A stretch of 64,000 nucleotides of DNA from Rhipidocladum racemiflorum (Eukaryota; Streptophyta; Magnoliopsida; Poales; Poaceae): contig CM070577.1 in assembly GCA_036346355.1 (NCBI GenBank), positions 16,553,666 through 16,617,665 of the forward strand. The letters are read 5' to 3'. Each line of letters begins with the position of its first letter. Position 1 is the stretch's first letter. The position numbers and the translations under genes are program-made. This document shows positions 12,015-21,343 of the stretch, one piece after another. Under the pieces are notes generated by a model, which was not told where the DNA came from, searched no databases, and saw nothing but the letters and a program-made list of their open reading frames with translations.

Positions 12015-12365
12015 TTAAAATCTCAACAAAATTTCGGTCGAGATTTCGGATTTCGGACTCCTCCGAGATCCTAAATCTCGACCAGATAAAAATTTTAAAA
12101 AAAAATTCAAAATATTATTAGTGGCAGTAGCGGTTTTTCTTAAAAACCGCTACAAATACTCTTTTTTGAAATCTCAATGATTTTAGATCGAGATCTCGGT
12201 ATTTTGACTGAAATCTTGTTGATTTTAGTCGAAATCTCGGTGATTTTGGCCGAAATCTCGAAAATTTCGGTTGAAAAAAAAACCGGATTTAAAATTTGAG
12301 TTTTAGATTTTGTTTAAATTTCTTCTAAAATTCTAAAATCTTACCGAAATTTCAAATTTCAGCTA
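12015..12365. repeat. Degenerate 'gaaatctcg' repeat stretch
   Basis: Phrases such as 'gaaatctcggtgattttggc' and 'gatttcggatttcgg' recur many times in both orientations. It is low-complexity, non-coding sequence. Confidence 0.6.
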
Positions 12366-12481
12366 CGTAGAGATATATATCGGAAACAAAATTTGAAACT
12401 TTTGTTACATGCTTGCAGCTGGCGTGTTAAAGGCTGCATTGATTTCTGGCCAGACGACGACAAAGCACGGTACTTGTACTA

Positions 12482-12741
12482 CTCCCTCCGGTTTGGTAAT
12501 ACCTGTCGTTTTGGACATAGTGATGGTCAAACTTTCGAAACTTTGACTAACAATATATTTTTAAATATTTAAATTGGATACATAAAAATTATATGTGTAG
12601 ACTTATCTCGAGAAGTACTTTCATAATATTATAATTTTATTGGGTTTTATAAATATATTATAATAAAAATTAGTGGTCAAAGTTGTGTTTTGAAGACCGT
12701 GTCGATGTCTAAAACGACAGATATTACCAGACCGGAGGGAG
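12482..12741. mobile_element. Stowaway MITE (Tc1/mariner type)
   Basis: The 260-bp element begins CTCCCTCCGG and ends CCGGAGGGAG, with TA on both sides (12480-12481 and 12742-12743). The interior shows the usual Stowaway pattern, including 'ggtcaaactttcgaaactttgac' near the left and 'gtctaaaacgacagat' near the right end. It has no coding capacity. Such elements are moved by mariner-like transposases encoded elsewhere. Confidence 0.95.
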
Positions 12742-12743
12742 TA

Positions 12744-13398
12744 CACGATGCCCAGGGATTCGAAATCCCAACCACGAGCCCCCAGGCTATCATTGCCGGG
12801 TTTCCAGTACCAAAGAATTCCTAGCTAGATCCTGTTCATGGGAGGAGGGCCCAGGGCACAACAACGATCGATGGGCTTTCTCCCGTGCAACATCGTAGGA
12901 TGGCAGCACAGATCCCTGACAGCTAACCCGACGCCGACCCTTTCTCTGACGGCAGCACGGCGTCCGTGGCAGCATATGTACAAGTGGTGGCGCCTCGATG
13001 GCTGAGCGCCCGATACGTGGGCATCCACTGCCCGAAAGAAACTGTGGCAGTATCGCCATGTCCCGGGCAGGTTCGTGCACCTCCTCGGCAGAGGTTTTAC
13101 ATGTCACGTGACACTGTTTATTGTTTCTACATCCATCGATGGATCAAAGGGTTCCGAACTTTTGAGACTCTCTCCACTGGAAAAAAATTGTACGATACCA
13201 TGTTCTTTGTAGTATTTTTTTTTTTGAAAAAACTAGACATATGGTAAATATAGATATCAATGTAGCTAAATCTTTTTCTCTCTTTCTTAATATATATCAT
13301 GTGTCTTTATAGGAGGGATGTTATAGATGCTATAAATCACCTTGTGTTAGGCTAGCTAGCCTAGAGAGCGCACATAAAAGGAAATTAATGGGTGCCGT
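12744..13398. other. Intergenic, no gene recognised
   Basis: Includes a GC-richer part (12760-13110) with open frames on both strands whose translations I do not recognise, then AT-rich sequence. The last eight bases (13391-13398, GGTGCCGT) are the left target duplication of the hAT element. Confidence 0.4.
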
Positions 13399-14378
13399 CA
13401 GTGGCGAAGCCAGGACTAAATTAGAGGGGGGGCTAAGCTAAACATTTCAACTACTAGTAAAAACCAAATTCATACATAAATAACCATTTAACAAGTGAAA
13501 CAAAGTAGAAGTTTATAAGATACTCACATAAATGAAGTTGCTAGGCACACTAGCTACGAGTTGTATTTGGAGGCAATAGGCAAGCACATTCTACGGGTTT
13601 TCATCCTTGAAACCAGTCTATAATTGCTTCATCATCAATAGATTTGAATATTGTTTTCTCGGTGTAGCACACCATTAAGTCATTGAGCCAATCATCGAAG
13701 ACTTTGTTGCGCAAATCAGTCTTAATAACCTTTATTGCCGAAAAAATCCTTTCAACAGAAGCAGTTGACACAGGAAGTATCAGTGTTAGTTCAATAAGAC
13801 GATAGACCAATGAAAATATTTTATGCTTCCCAAGTTGAACCATCTTTTCTGCTAGCATGGCAACATCATTGCATTTATGAAATTCCACACTTCTCCGACA
13901 TTGAGAATATAGATTTGCAATTCGGTTCTCAATAATATGCGATCACCAAAAGAGAAATCATCAGCATAAATCTATGCAAGTCGCATAAGCTTGTCCACAT
14001 CAAACTTGGAGAATGAGTTTGTTAGATCAAGGGAAGACATGCATAGAAATAGCTTAAAAACTTCATCAAAGCGATGATTAAGTTCTGACTTAATGGTATC
14101 CATGGCCGCATAAAAGATGTCTACCCGATAAAAGTGATCAAGGGTCACTGTATTGCCATGATGTGCCACTCGACCCATAATTGATGTGCTCTCATTCAAA
14201 TTTTTATTCAGAAATTTTTATTCAAATTTGACGCACCCATAATTGTATTGCCACGACGTGCCACCGACCGAGACTCGCACCGAGTTGTTTGACGCAGGCT
14301 GCAGAGGGTAATAAACTGCGGGTTGCGTTGGAGCAGGGGCGCACGCCCCAGTGCGCCCCAATGCTCCCTTCGCCTCTG
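13399..14378. mobile_element. hAT transposon, internally deleted, with 8-bp target duplication
   Basis: The left end is CAGTGGCGAAGCCAGG and the right end is the complement of CAGAGGCGAAGGGAGC, giving a recognisable hAT-type inverted terminus. GGTGCCGT occurs at 13391-13398 and again at 14379-14386, a perfect 8-bp target duplication. At 980 bp it is far shorter than an autonomous hAT element and keeps only the 3' part of the transposase, on the minus strand. The 14200-14378 part is the non-coding right end. Confidence 0.93.
13601..14220 (-). pseudogene. hAT transposase C-terminal fragment (hAT dimerisation domain)
   Basis: The piece at 13888-13601 contains LPVSTASVERIFSAIKV followed by a TDLRNK...WLNDLM context, the hallmark of the hAT-family dimerisation domain found in plant TTF-type zinc finger/hAT proteins. 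The piece at 14199-13972 is an upstream part of the same protein family and ends in a stop; a frameshift or intron lies between them. The catalytic core and N-terminal zinc finger are missing. The fragment lies wholly within the element bounded at 13399 and 14378, so it is non-functional on its own. Confidence 0.88.
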
Positions 14379-14479
14379 GGTGCCGTACTAATTGACAGAA
14401 GCTAAATTACCTTCTCGTCATTCGTAGTCGAATGTTATTAGATCGAATTCCTATCCTAATGCTGTTGAAAGAGAAATAC

Positions 14480-14700
14480 ACCCCTACCTAGGTAGGGGGT
14501 CCAGGGGTGATTCCAGGACGACCGTCACGCTCATCCCTGGTGGGTATAGGACTTACAGGTGATAGATGGCTCCAAGACGATACTCACATCCACATCCCGG
14601 TAGTGTAGGTGACAGGTGGCTCTAAGACAGCACTCACACCCACACCACAGGGTTGCAGGTGACATGTGGCTCCAAGATGGCACTAATAACCAGTGGTGGA
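14480..14700. repeat. Tandem repeat, about 60 bp, three copies, plus a short inverted repeat
   Basis: The phrase 'aggtgacaggtggctccaagac..cactcacacccacacc' recurs at about 14558, 14607 and 14656. Just upstream, 'cccctacctaggtagggg' (14482-14499) is self-complementary. At 14692 the sequence CAGTGGTGGAGCC looks like the tip of another hAT-type terminus without a recognisable partner. Confidence 0.6.
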
Positions 14701-14704
14701 GCCG

Positions 14705-15030
14705 TGATTTTACTAAGCATCGAGTTGAAAACTAAGTGAAAATAATTAACGTTAAATACTATCTACATCAAGGTACAATAAAAAAAAATATCAAACAAAA
14801 AATTGAGATCCTCTTAAATTCAGACACCTAGAATTGATGCTTACGTCTAACTATTAGTGCTGGAAAAACGTTGGAACCAACTAGCTAATTATTGCTGATT
14901 ACCGAATAAACTAACTATTCTATGTTAGGGTTCTTGGATCAAGAACACTGTGCTTAACTAATGGAGCTAAAATCAAACTAACATGTCAGTATCAAGAACA
15001 AAGGTTTTTGGATTAAGAACACTCACTATC
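14705..15030. other. Intergenic, no gene recognised
   Basis: AT-rich sequence after a possible hAT terminus. No open frame with a recognisable product and no clear repeat. Confidence 0.4.
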
Positions 15031-15184
15031 TACGCGAGTAGATTCACGCAGTCGACGAACTGCTTGTGCAGGTCCTGCATCCACCGGATCCGCTGGCCAG
15101 TACCGTCCTCTCGCACGTGGTCCATCGCGTCCACGTCACACGGGAGTAGGCCGCGGGCAGCCAGGTTGTGTGGGTCATCGACGC
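15031..15184 (-). pseudogene. Fragment resembling a PHR/MYB-CC (GARP) transcription factor
   Basis: A minus-strand frame of 51 codons, open to a TAG at its 3' end, contains RIRWMQDLHKQFVDCVN. This closely resembles the first helix of the GARP/MYB-like DNA-binding domain of the PHR1-like (MYB-CC) family, where the usual form is R(I/M)RWT.(D/E)LH..FV..VN. The Thr after Trp is replaced by Met, and the frame stops before the rest of the domain. A splice-acceptor-like 'ttcctag' precedes it at about 15185. A matching upstream piece may lie at 15985-16070. It could be a decayed gene copy or a transposon-captured fragment. The recognition rests on one motif. Confidence 0.45.
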
Positions 15185-15401
15185 TAGGAATGTTACTTCA
15201 AATTAAGTCCAATCAATTAATCACGAAATATATCTTTCCATCAAAACTAAATTTTGTCAACTCCCAAGTATGAAAACCTACTCAAGGTTGAAAGGAAGGA
15301 GGATATTCAGTAAAACTATAATTGCTTAAGTTTGAAAAATGAACAATGGAATCTGTTGTTTGTATTTGGAAAGGATATATGTAATAAATTTAACCCTATA
15401 A

Positions 15402-15726
15402 GGTTATTCCCAGTGCAAAGTGTCATACTCCAATATCCAAGAATGCCACATAGGATGAAAAGTATGATACTGCATTGAAGAAACACTCTCTACAATGCAT
15501 AGTATCATACTTATATGTTTTAAATAATTAATTGGTGTGATGTTGTGTCTATGAAAGTGGACCCAGAGCATTAGATTCTGTGCCATGGCCTAAGATATTG
15601 TGTCAAAGCTGTATCTTGCTCAAGATACAGCTTTCTTCTCCCTCCTATTTATTGCTTTGCCACATCAGCAAAAAATCATATATGGCATCTAATTAATGAG
15701 TATGATACTACCTATTGGGAATAGCC
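15402..15726. mobile_element. Tourist-like (PIF/Harbinger) MITE
   Basis: The ends GGTTATTCCCAGTG and the complement of GGCTATTCCCAATA form imperfect inverted termini. TAA flanks both sides (15399-15401 and 15727-15729), the 3-bp duplication typical of PIF/Harbinger elements. The element is 325 bp. Subterminal 'agtgtcatact/agtatgatact' and an internal 'gctgtatcttgctcaagatacagc' hairpin add self-complementarity. It has no coding capacity. Confidence 0.85.
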
Positions 15727-15729
15727 TAA

Positions 15730-15984
15730 GGACTGTTAATAGAATGAGAATAGCTCTGTTTAATAGCCACAGTTAGTAAAGTCTTGAGTATGACTCAGTT
15801 TACAGAATAACCATTAACCGAAATTTCTCACCTGCTTCAATCTAGACCATATCTATTGTTGGACTTACGTTCACGGGAATCAATCATCCAACAAACCAGC
15901 GAAATCTTCACAAACCATAACCAATCATCATGTACGATCGAGATTCCATATTTCATAGATAAAAAGAAAAGAAAAAAAGACCAT
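15730..15984. other. Non-coding stretch, possible intron of the PHR-like fragment or flank
   Basis: No open frame or repeat recognised. It lies between the two candidate exonic pieces of the PHR-like fragment. Confidence 0.3.
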
Positions 15985-16070
15985 CACCTCAAACTCGAAG
16001 TCGAACTCCGGCAGGAGGCCTTAGCCGGTGCCTGAATTGACAGCGGTTTTGTCCTCAAACTAAAATGCAA
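15985..16070 (-). pseudogene. Possible upstream exon of the PHR-like fragment
   Basis: On the minus strand a short open piece encodes LLPEFDFEFE and is followed by GTGATGG, a plausible splice donor. A stop codon occurs just upstream in the same frame. The link to the fragment at 15031-15184 rests only on order, strand and compatible splice-like sites, so it is tentative. Confidence 0.25.
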
Positions 16071-16550
16071 ATAATAATGTAAACAATTATAATATTGAAA
16101 ATAATAATAAAAATACACTGATGACTAAAATCCATTAGAATATAAAAAATGACTAAAGACTGTGAATTATATTTAAATAACAATCGCTATGACATACGTG
16201 GATTACATGACTAATATTCTAACGATTAATATTCCATAAACAATAAAATGTTGGGTATCTAAATATATAATAATACTTAGAAGGGGCCAGGTTGCAGTCT
16301 ATGCGTGACGTCTCCCTAGATGCATGCTGAGAAGTAGTAGTTGCTTAACTAATACGTACAATTATCTTAAGAGATGATGATGGCCCACTCGGCAGCCATG
16401 CTATCCATGTAGAAACGGTCATGTCTACGTGCATGCCCACGGCGTACACGACTTAGGAACTGCAACAGTATAAGTCAAACAGCACAGTCCAGAGGTTAGT
16501 TAATGACTTTCTTCACTAATTAATTCAGAATCAGGACCCACGGCACAGCC
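16071..16550. other. Intergenic, no gene recognised
   Basis: AT-rich sequence with no recognisable product or repeat structure before the tandem duplication begins. Confidence 0.4.
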
Positions 16551-16980
16551 AGCACATACACTGGATGCAGCAAAGTGTACTAAGGACATGTACAGTGACA
16601 TAGACGATAGCTGTCTGTAATATAACTCCATGTCATCTACAAATAGTACTAAAGATAACTTATACAATAGACTGTCTATAATGATCTCTTATATGATTAA
16701 TAGACTGTTTGTACAATGGTATACACGGTATAAAACTATCTATAAGGCCGGCTATTAAATAGTAGACAACATATTTATCTTTCTTCCCTTTCTCTCTCCT
16801 CCATATCATCCAAAATCCGATGTGGTATACCCTTATAGCACTACCTTAAAAACCTACATTTGTGTCGGTTCGAAACACACATCTGTATCGGTTTTCAAAC
16901 CGACACAAATATACCGACACTAATAATCAGAGATTATCAGTGTTGGTTTATAAACCAACACAGATAATATTATTTGTGTC

Positions 16981-17130
16981 CATCCTAGTACTATTCTCGT
17001 CCAAACACGCTTAACTTCGAAATTCTAACAGGATCCAGCGTAGATAGTTAGTCTTCCCGAGAGGTCACCCATCCTAGTACTACTCTCACCCAAGCACGCT
17101 TAACCCCATAGAGCACCCGAATCCCATAGA
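16981..17130 (-). pseudogene. Two 5S-rRNA-derived segments (copy 1)
   Basis: On the minus strand 17100-17050 reads GTTAAGCGTGCTTGGG, then a GAGAGTAGTACTAGGATGGG stretch and TGACC, the central and 3' part of plant 5S rRNA including the internal control region. A second, more diverged copy at 17040-16981 contains GGATCC...TTCGAAGTTAAGCGTG and AGTACTAGGATGG. Each segment is partial (about 55-65 bases of 120) and the 5S 5' end is missing, so neither encodes 5S rRNA. Their association with CACTA-type repeats suggests they travel with the element. Confidence 0.85.
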
Positions 17131-17996
17131 CATGTAACACGTTCCTCTCTCCTTAACCCCGTAGAGCACTCGAATACCGATTTTAATGTTTCCATACCCC
17201 GAACATGGTTTGAGCTGTATTTTAGTGTTGTTATATACTCAAAAACTTCGGAGGCCATTTTGAGGCCCTAAACGACGTTTTTTTGAAATTTTGTCGCCGC
17301 GCTCGCACTCATACAAATTATCATTGAAAGGCCCTAAATGATGTTTTTTCAGCATTTTCGGATGGAACTTCTCATTAGCTTTCCAATGAGCCAAAGAATG
17401 CACTGATCAGAGTTACGAGTCAAAAGTTATGGCCATTTTAGCGAGACGAAGATGCGTGGACTATTTGTGTTGGTTTTTTGCTAGAACCGACACATATAAA
17501 ATTATTTGTGTCGGTTTTTGGCTAGAATCAACACAAATAATATGACAGCAAGCACATACACTGGATGCAGCAAAGTGTACTAAGGACATGTACAGTGACA
17601 TAGACGATAGCTGTCTATAATATAACTCCATGTCATCTACAAACAGTACCAAAGACAACTTATACAATAGACTGTCTATAATGATATCTTATATATATAT
17701 GATTAATAGACTGTTTGTACAATGATATACATGGTATAAAACTATCTATAAGGCCGTCTGTTAAATAGTAGACAACATATTTATCTTTCTTCCCCCTCTC
17801 TCTCCTCTATATCATCCAAAATCCGATGGGGTATACCCTTATAGCACTACCTTAAAAACCTACATTTGTGTCGGTTCGAAACACACATCTGTGTTGGTTT
17901 TCAAACCGACACAGATATACCGACACTAATAATCAGAGATTATCGGTGTCGGTTTATAAATCGACACAGATAATATTATTTGTGTCCATCCTAGTA

Positions 17997-18130
17997 CTAT
18001 TCTCGTCCAAACAAGCTTACCTTCGAAATTCTAATAGGATCCAACATAGATAGTTAGTCTTCCCGAGAGGTCACCCATCCTAGTACTACTCTCACCCAAG
18101 CACGCTTAACCCTGTAGAGCACCCAAATCC
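17997..18130 (-). pseudogene. Two 5S-rRNA-derived segments (copy 2)
   Basis: This is the duplicate of the pair at 16981-17130, in the second unit of the tandem duplication. The minus strand again shows GTTAAGCGTGCTTGGG and AGTACTAGGATGGG. Small differences from copy 1 show that the copies diverged after duplication. Confidence 0.85.
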
Positions 18131-18989
18131 CATAGACATGTAACACGTTCTTGTCCCCTTAATCCCGTAGAGCACTCGAATACCGATTTTAATGTTTTCA
18201 TACCTCGAACATGGTTTGAGCTGTATTTTAGTGGTTATATACTCCAAAACTTCGGAGGCCATTTTGAGGCCATAAACGACGTTTTTTTGAAATTCTGTCA
18301 CTGCGCTCGCACTCATGCAAATCATCATTGAAAGGTCTTAAATGATGTTTTTTCAGCATTTTCGGATGGAACTTCTCATTAGCTTTCCAATGATCCAAAG
18401 AATGCCCTAATCGGAGTTACGAGTCAAAAGTTATGGCCATTTTAGCGAGACGCAGAGGCGTGGACTATTTGTGTTGGTGTTTGGCTAGAACCGACACAGA
18501 TAATATTATTTGTATCAGTTTTTGGTTAGAATCGACACAAATAATATGACTATTTGTGTCGAGTTTTGTCTAGAACCGAAACAAATAATTTGACTATTTA
18601 TGTCGGTTCCAATTTAGAACCGATACAAATGTATTTGTGTCGGTTTTTAATTGGAACCGATGCATATAATGTTATTTTCGTCGGTTCCAATGAAAAACCG
18701 ACACAAGTAGTCTTCCCGCCATTTTAAGTTTTAGAATCGACACAAAATTTTTATCTGTGTCAGTTCCAAAAAAACCGACACAGATAGACCGTCACCTATT
18801 AGGCGTTTTATAATAATGTAGACAGCTGACATGTACCATTGTACATGCCCGAATTACTTCTCCTTTAATCATTTAACAAGAGGAATAACCAATAAGGCCC
18901 ATGCAAACCGGCAAGACTTCGTCAAAATGGTGCACGTTCGAGCACAACTGCAGAACTGCCTGCACAATCGGCTACCACTACTACAGATC

Positions 18990-19255
18990 TGGCCTTCCAT
19001 ACCGGCCCATTAGTACCGGTTATGCATGAACCGGGACTGACATTTACATCAGTCCCGGTTCAACGGTCTACAGGTCCGGGGGGATCATCAGTATCGGTTT
19101 TAAATACCAACCGGTGCTAATGTGCTCACATCAGTACCGGTTGGTTACACCAACCCGTACTAAGCAGAGGTGCTTAGTACGGGTTGGTGTAACCAACCGG
19201 TACTGATGTGAGCACATCAGCACCGGTTGGTGTGTTTGACCGGTACTAATGCACT
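18990..19255. repeat. Left subterminal repeats of CACTA A
   Basis: 'cagtaccggttggt' and complements occur repeatedly. They include a strong hairpin, 'tcagtaccggttggttacacc'-type sequence around 19130-19230, in which the two arms flank 'gcagaggtgc'. Such repeats are the binding sites of the TNPA-type protein in characterised CACTA elements. Confidence 0.85.
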
Positions 19256-19345
19256 TCGTCTCCCGCGCCCCTCAATCCCGCGCGTCTTTACGATGAAACT
19301 CTTAATTCGTGTTCATCCGAATTCTTGTTTTTCGATCCAGCCTCC

Positions 19346-19352
19346 TATAAAA
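19346..19352 (+). promoter_or_regulatory. TATA box upstream of the acidic ORF of CACTA A
   Basis: TATAAAA lies 59 bases before the ATG at 19411, a normal spacing for a plant promoter with a short leader. Confidence 0.5.
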
Positions 19353-19410
19353 CCATCAGATCGAGTGAGGAGGTAGACGTACTGATGATCGGTAGTTAGC
19401 CCATTTAACT

Positions 19411-19698
19411 ATGGCAGCTTCTCCTTCTTCTCCCTCTGGCACGCCATCATCACCACCTCCAGAGGAGGAGAAGCGGGAGAAGGACGTGGAGGAGGAGGAG
19501 GAGGAGCGGGAGGAGGAGGAGGATGAGGATGAAGAGGACAATGAGAAGGAGGAGGAGGAGGGTTGGGTCCGCTCGGGGAGCGTGACGTCGTCGTCGGAGG
19601 ATGACGATGATGAAGACGTCATCCACCACGACGACGACGATGACGACCGCCCCCCGCCTGACGACGACTCCGGCGACGACGAGTGGTGGTATGGGTGA
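19411..19698 (+). CDS. Acidic low-complexity protein carried by CACTA A (unknown function)
   Basis: The 95-residue frame begins MAASPSSPSGTP, continues with a Pro-rich piece, then a long Glu-rich tract with scattered Arg/Lys, then Ser and Asp runs, and ends DDEWWYG. A TATA box precedes the ATG and an AT-rich tail with 'taatgtttta' repeats follows the stop. A protein of the same plan (about 94 residues, MASSASSPSSG start, Pro, then Glu-rich, then Asp-rich with WGS/SPPW motifs) lies on the minus strand of CACTA B at 34105-34389, also next to subterminal repeats. Low complexity alone would make this doubtful, but the shared order of segments, start context and flanks argues for a real conserved ORF. 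No function is known to me; an acidic nuclear protein acting with the transposase is speculation. Confidence 0.5.
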   Translation: MAASPSSPSGTPSSPPPEEEKREKDVEEEEEEREEEEDEDEEDNEKEEEEGWVRSGSVTSSSEDDDDEDVIHHDDDDDDRPPPDDDSGDDEWWYG

Positions 19699-19699
19699 T

Positions 19700-20535
19700 C
19701 GCGCCACCCACCACCCGTGCGCCGCTATGTATATTATATATATTGTAATTAATTAATATAATATGTAATGTTTTATATTATGAATTATTAATATAATATG
19801 TAATGTTTTATGTAATGAATTATTAATATAATATATAATGTTTTACCTCCCCCTTCTTGAAGCTCTGCCGCCTCTACCGTTAAATTGAAATATTCAAAAA
19901 AAATTATGAAAAATAAAAAAAACATTCAAAAAAATTATGCCACAATGAGAAAATCGTTCAAAAAAAAAAAAAACGGATTCGAGAAACATTCAATTGGACA
20001 GTGAAAATCAAGAGAAAATCGGAAGAAAAATTATAAAAGTACAATTTGAGATGAATGTACACATATAATTTTCACGTATCCAATTTAAATATTTAAAAAT
20101 ATATCGACAGTCAAAGTTTTGAAGTTTGGCCATCACTATGTCCAAAACATCAGCATTTTTGAAGACTGGAGGGAGTAGTAACATTAGATTGAATTTTTTA
20201 ATTTAAAAAGGTGTAATAGAAAACAACTTAGATACCTCACTTAACAACATTGAAAGACAAGAGATGATGCTCTCTCCAGCTCGCAAAAACTTGTCGGTTT
20301 GAGATATGTGTAGTCAAAATTTTGAAACTTTAGTTATGAATATCTTTATAAATATTTAGATTAGATGCATGAAAATCATATGTGTACATTCATCTCGAAT
20401 CGTACTTTCATAATAGTATAATTTTAAGAAATTTTTTTGTCAAAATCGGTCAAAATCGGAAGAACAATTATGCCACAATGAGAAAATCATTCAAAAATTA
20501 TGTCAAATCATTATAACACACACATCAAGACGGTT
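19700..20535. repeat. AT-rich tandem repeats and Stowaway-like remnants
   Basis: 19740-19850 has three diverged copies of 'aattattaatataatatgtaatgttttat'. 20030-20175 resembles the right part of a Stowaway MITE, with 'gtcaaagttttgaa', 'ccaaaac' and the terminal CTGGAGGGAG followed by TA; its left end is missing. 20300-20430 repeats a related internal phrase ('tcaaaattttgaaact', 'catatgtgtacattcatctcga'). No gene is seen. Confidence 0.65.
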
Positions 20536-20539
20536 GATA

Positions 20540-20760
20540 AGACCAATCGGTCTCGATCTCTACCATCGATCGGCTGGTTACATCAACCGGTACTGAATCA
20601 TCCACATCAGTACCGGTTCGGGCGACGAACCGGTACTATCTATCGGTTCAATGGCTGCTGGGCTGTGGGGATATCGGTACCGGTTCAAGTAACCAACCGT
20701 CACTAATGGTCTAACATCAGTGACGGTTGGTACGTTGAACCGGTACTGATGTCAGACCAA
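20540..20760. repeat. Second cluster of CACTA A subterminal repeats
   Basis: 'accggtact', 'cagtaccggtt' and 'cagtgacggttggt' recur in both orientations. The cluster sits between the acidic ORF and tnp2, the same relative place as the second cluster in CACTA B (34520-34680). Confidence 0.8.
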
Positions 20761-20764
20761 TTTA

Positions 20765-21343
20765 AACTTCTTCGTCCTCCCGCTCACTGCTAGAGCAAGA
20801 ACAGTTCATCGCGCGAGAAGAAGAGGAGCTTCGGCCAAGAGCTTCAAGGGAGGGGAAGTGCTGCCAAAATTTTAAATTTTTGGTCATTTTACTCGCAACC
20901 AAGGTAACTAAGGTTAGTAACATCATTCCTCACTACATTTGGTCTTAAATGGAGCCTCTTCTTTGCTTGAATCATGCATGAAGAAATTTTGATTTTTTTC
21001 CCCATAATCGATGAAAGATTATGAATGTAAAGATCTAGCTCGATCTTTTCAAGTAGGATACAAAAACTTGTTGTGTAAGCTTAGAATTTGCTTGTATTAT
21101 AATATAGCTTGCATTTAAGGTGTGGATCTGGCTCAAATTTACGTTTTAGTTTCATCGATCGATGAAGGATGGGGTTTGGTTGCACGTAGTTGGGGAAATT
21201 AAGAATGGTGCATGAAAATCATGGAGTTTGGGATCTTCAAATGGCAATAGTTATGTGAAAAAGAAGAAATTTAATTTCATTTGATAATATCAGAAATATA
21301 AATGGTTTTATAGAAAATAACCGCCAAGTCCTACATAATGTAG
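20765..21343. other. 5' leader or intron region of tnp2
   Basis: Sequence between the subterminal repeats and the first tnp2 ATG. The 'tcttcgtcctcccgctcactgc...gcgcgagaagaagagg' part (20765-20870) looks like a transcribed leader exon. An intron-like AT-rich stretch begins near 20900 ('aaccaaggtaactaaggttag'). Confidence 0.4.

Larger units (their letters stand above)
16551..18550. repeat. Direct tandem duplication, two copies of about 1.0 kb
   Basis: 'agcacatacactggatgcag' begins both copies, at 16551 and 17551. The copies stay co-linear with scattered substitutions and small indels until both reach 'cgacacaaataatatgac' (17546 and about 18549). Each contains a CACTA-like start (16839 and about 17845), short inverted phrases of the 'tgtgtcggtt' type, and a pair of 5S-rRNA-derived segments. 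The unit has no coding potential. Confidence 0.88.
16839..18830. mobile_element. Non-autonomous CACTA-like element or remnant
   Basis: CACTACCTTAAAAACC at 16839 (repeated near 17845) is followed by many copies of 'tttgtgtcggttt' and its complement, ending at about 18800 with 'cttttataataatgtag'-type sequence. Dense short subterminal repeats in both orientations are characteristic of CACTA elements. No transposase is present. The right terminus does not match the left well, and the 1-kb tandem duplication complicates the boundaries, so the extent is approximate. Confidence 0.6.

Noticed and set aside
12790..13107. Open frame of about 105 codons on the minus strand
   Set aside because: No recognisable motif, overlaps other frames on both strands, and lies next to a MITE.
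16981..18130. Functional 5S rRNA genes
   Set aside because: Only parts of the 5S sequence are present, diverged and without a 5' end or T-run terminator.
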